Below are positions 13,354 through 14,280 of a stretch of 14,280 bases of DNA, one piece after another. Within the stretch, counting starts at the first letter, position 1; each line of letters opens with the position of its first letter. A program made the position numbers and the translations under genes. This stretch comes from Candidatus Woesearchaeota archaeon (GTDB lineage: Archaea > Nanobdellota > Nanobdellia > Woesearchaeales > JASKKU01): positions 1 through 14,280 of the forward strand of contig DSBS01000026.1 in NCBI GenBank assembly GCA_011045925.1, written 5' to 3'. Under the pieces are notes generated by a model, which did not search any database, was not told where the DNA came from, and worked only from the letters and a program-made list of their open reading frames with translations.

Positions 13354-14280
13354 ATGGCTATAGGAATGCTGGCAAGGGTAATAATTATACTAGTCTTGGT
13401 TCTGATTCTTATAGTTGCAATTGGCCCAAGGCTCTTTGATACAGTTAGGCCTGTTTTTGAGCGGCTTGGGATTGACATAATCCCAAAAGAAAGAGACCAG
13501 CCAATAGGGACAGTATCTGACCTTGCACTTGATGTAGCAAATAGGTTTGATGAGCGGGTTCGCGGTAGTTCAGGAACAGTTAATGAAATAAATCTTGGTA
13601 GAGAAAACAGAATTCCAACAGGCTATTCAGTGGTTTATGGAATTGTTAAAGATGGAGAGGATGTTAAGCCGGTCAGGGTTGTATTGGCTACATCAACAGC
13701 ACCACGGCTTGGAAAGGCTGGTTTATCTGAGGTTGGGCTTGAAAGAGACACCATCGGAATTAAAAAGAGCTCAGATTCAGTTATTGATTTCACATACATA
13801 GATTCTTTTTACTGGAAGATGAAAAACTCGTATGAGCCAGAAGATTCTGGAAAAACCATTCCGCTAAATATAATAGCTTATTGGCTAAGTGATAAAGAGA
13901 AAAAAGTGCTTTTTGCAGATTCTTATGAAAAAGAAAAGCTCAAGATACTGACGCCTTTGGCAGATTATATAGGAAAAGCTCTTACTGATGAAGAAATCTT
14001 TATAACTTTTATTTTATTACCTGAACACTCATCCATAATATTTTCAGATAAATATAACAAAAAATTGCCAAATGAGGGCTCAATTGATCGAAATCAATAC
14101 TCGTGCATCTCAGGTTCTTGTGATTGCTATTTTAAAATGGATGGTTTTGTTCTCTTCTATGATAGAAAGCCTGAATTCTGCAGTAATCCCTGTGGTGTTT
14201 ACTCCGATGACAATTATGAATGCTCTGACTGGTTCATTAATATAAAAATAAATGATGAACCTCTTGCAGACTCTTTAGGA
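13354..14280 (+). CDS. Membrane-anchored Cys-rich surface protein, 3' end outside window
   Basis: An open frame from the ATG at 13354 runs 309 codons to the window edge without a stop. GGGGTG six nt upstream is a good ribosome-binding site. The N-terminus MAIGMLARVIIILVLVLILIV (residues 1-21) is one membrane helix with little before it. A following segment (about 25-75, FDTVRPVFERLGIDIIP...) is helical, and the rest (from about 80) looks like a beta-rich ectodomain. Six cysteines crowd into 40 residues near the present end: 251, 256, 258, 276, 280 and 290 (CISGSCDCYF, then CSNPCGVY, then C). That fits disulfides outside the cell or a metal site. No family was recognised. Its place in the operon suggests it works with proteins A and B. 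No class III prepilin signal is seen. Confidence 0.8.
   Translation, partial: MAIGMLARVIIILVLVLILIVAIGPRLFDTVRPVFERLGIDIIPKERDQPIGTVSDLALDVANRFDERVRGSSGTVNEINLGRENRIPTGYSVVYGIVKDGEDVKPVRVVLATSTAPRLGKAGLSEVGLERDTIGIKKSSDSVIDFTYIDSFYWKMKNSYEPEDSGKTIPLNIIAYWLSDKEKKVLFADSYEKEKLKILTPLADYIGKALTDEEIFITFILLPEHSSIIFSDKYNKKLPNEGSIDRNQYSCISGSCDCYFKMDGFVLFYDRKPEFCSNPCGVYSDDNYECSDWFINIKINDEPLADSLG

Noticed and set aside
13595..13801. A 68-codon frame inside the last gene
   Set aside because: It is a shadow in another frame of the long open gene that begins at 13354.

Overview
The window looks archaeal, most likely from a small-genome DPANN-type lineage (Woesearchaeota/Pacearchaeota-like); the exact lineage is an inference. 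The reasons are an archaeal STT3/AglB oligosaccharyltransferase, a class II tRNA-Ser without encoded CCA, and TATA boxes centred about 25-29 nt upstream of nearly every first-gene start codon. That spacing is what leaderless archaeal transcription gives. Shine-Dalgarno-like sequences appear mainly before STT3 and inside the last operon.

Layout. 1-1488 (minus) is a Wzx/MOP-type lipid-linked glycan flippase. 1572-2603 (plus) is an MNT/HEPN toxin-antitoxin type module: the nucleotidyltransferase gene is intact, its promoter lies inside a long inverted repeat centred on the TATA box, and the HEPN gene carries a one-base frameshift. A hairpin separates it from STT3 at 2644-5562 (minus). At 5673-5736 two tandem near-palindromes abut the TATA box of an AAA_14/DUF4143 ATPase gene (5759-6928, plus). 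Next come a UbiA-family prenyltransferase resembling decaprenyl-phosphate phosphoribosyltransferase (7010-7882), a DUF362 protein (7930-9066) and a HAD-IB phosphatase (9073-9681). tRNA-Ser(UGA) follows at 9696-9777, with its promoter inside the end of the HAD gene. A purine-type phosphoribosyltransferase (9827-10381) runs convergently into, and overlaps, a YegS/diacylglycerol-kinase-like lipid kinase (10343-11317, minus).

From 11415 to the right edge lies a compact plus-strand operon of five genes, all with an N-terminal membrane segment: a 35-aa GTG-start protein, two cysteine-containing ectodomain proteins that seem related, a 51-aa protein and a large open-ended protein with a cysteine-rich region. 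The two tiny proteins have a Glu five residues after a Lys-Ala or Lys-Gly, as in class III (archaeal type IV pilin) prepilin signals. This is the best candidate for an undescribed system: a cell-surface or pilus-like assembly. Its function is not known to me.

How the genes fit together. Flippase and STT3 are compatible with lipid-linked glycan export and N-glycosylation of surface proteins. The UbiA and HAD pair could make a polyprenyl-phosphate-linked ribose donor for glycans. The last operon could provide substrates for the glycosylation machinery. These links rest on proximity and family knowledge. The MNT-HEPN module and the ATPase look like accessory genes inserted on either side of STT3; by eye they use more TTA/TTG leucine codons than their neighbours.
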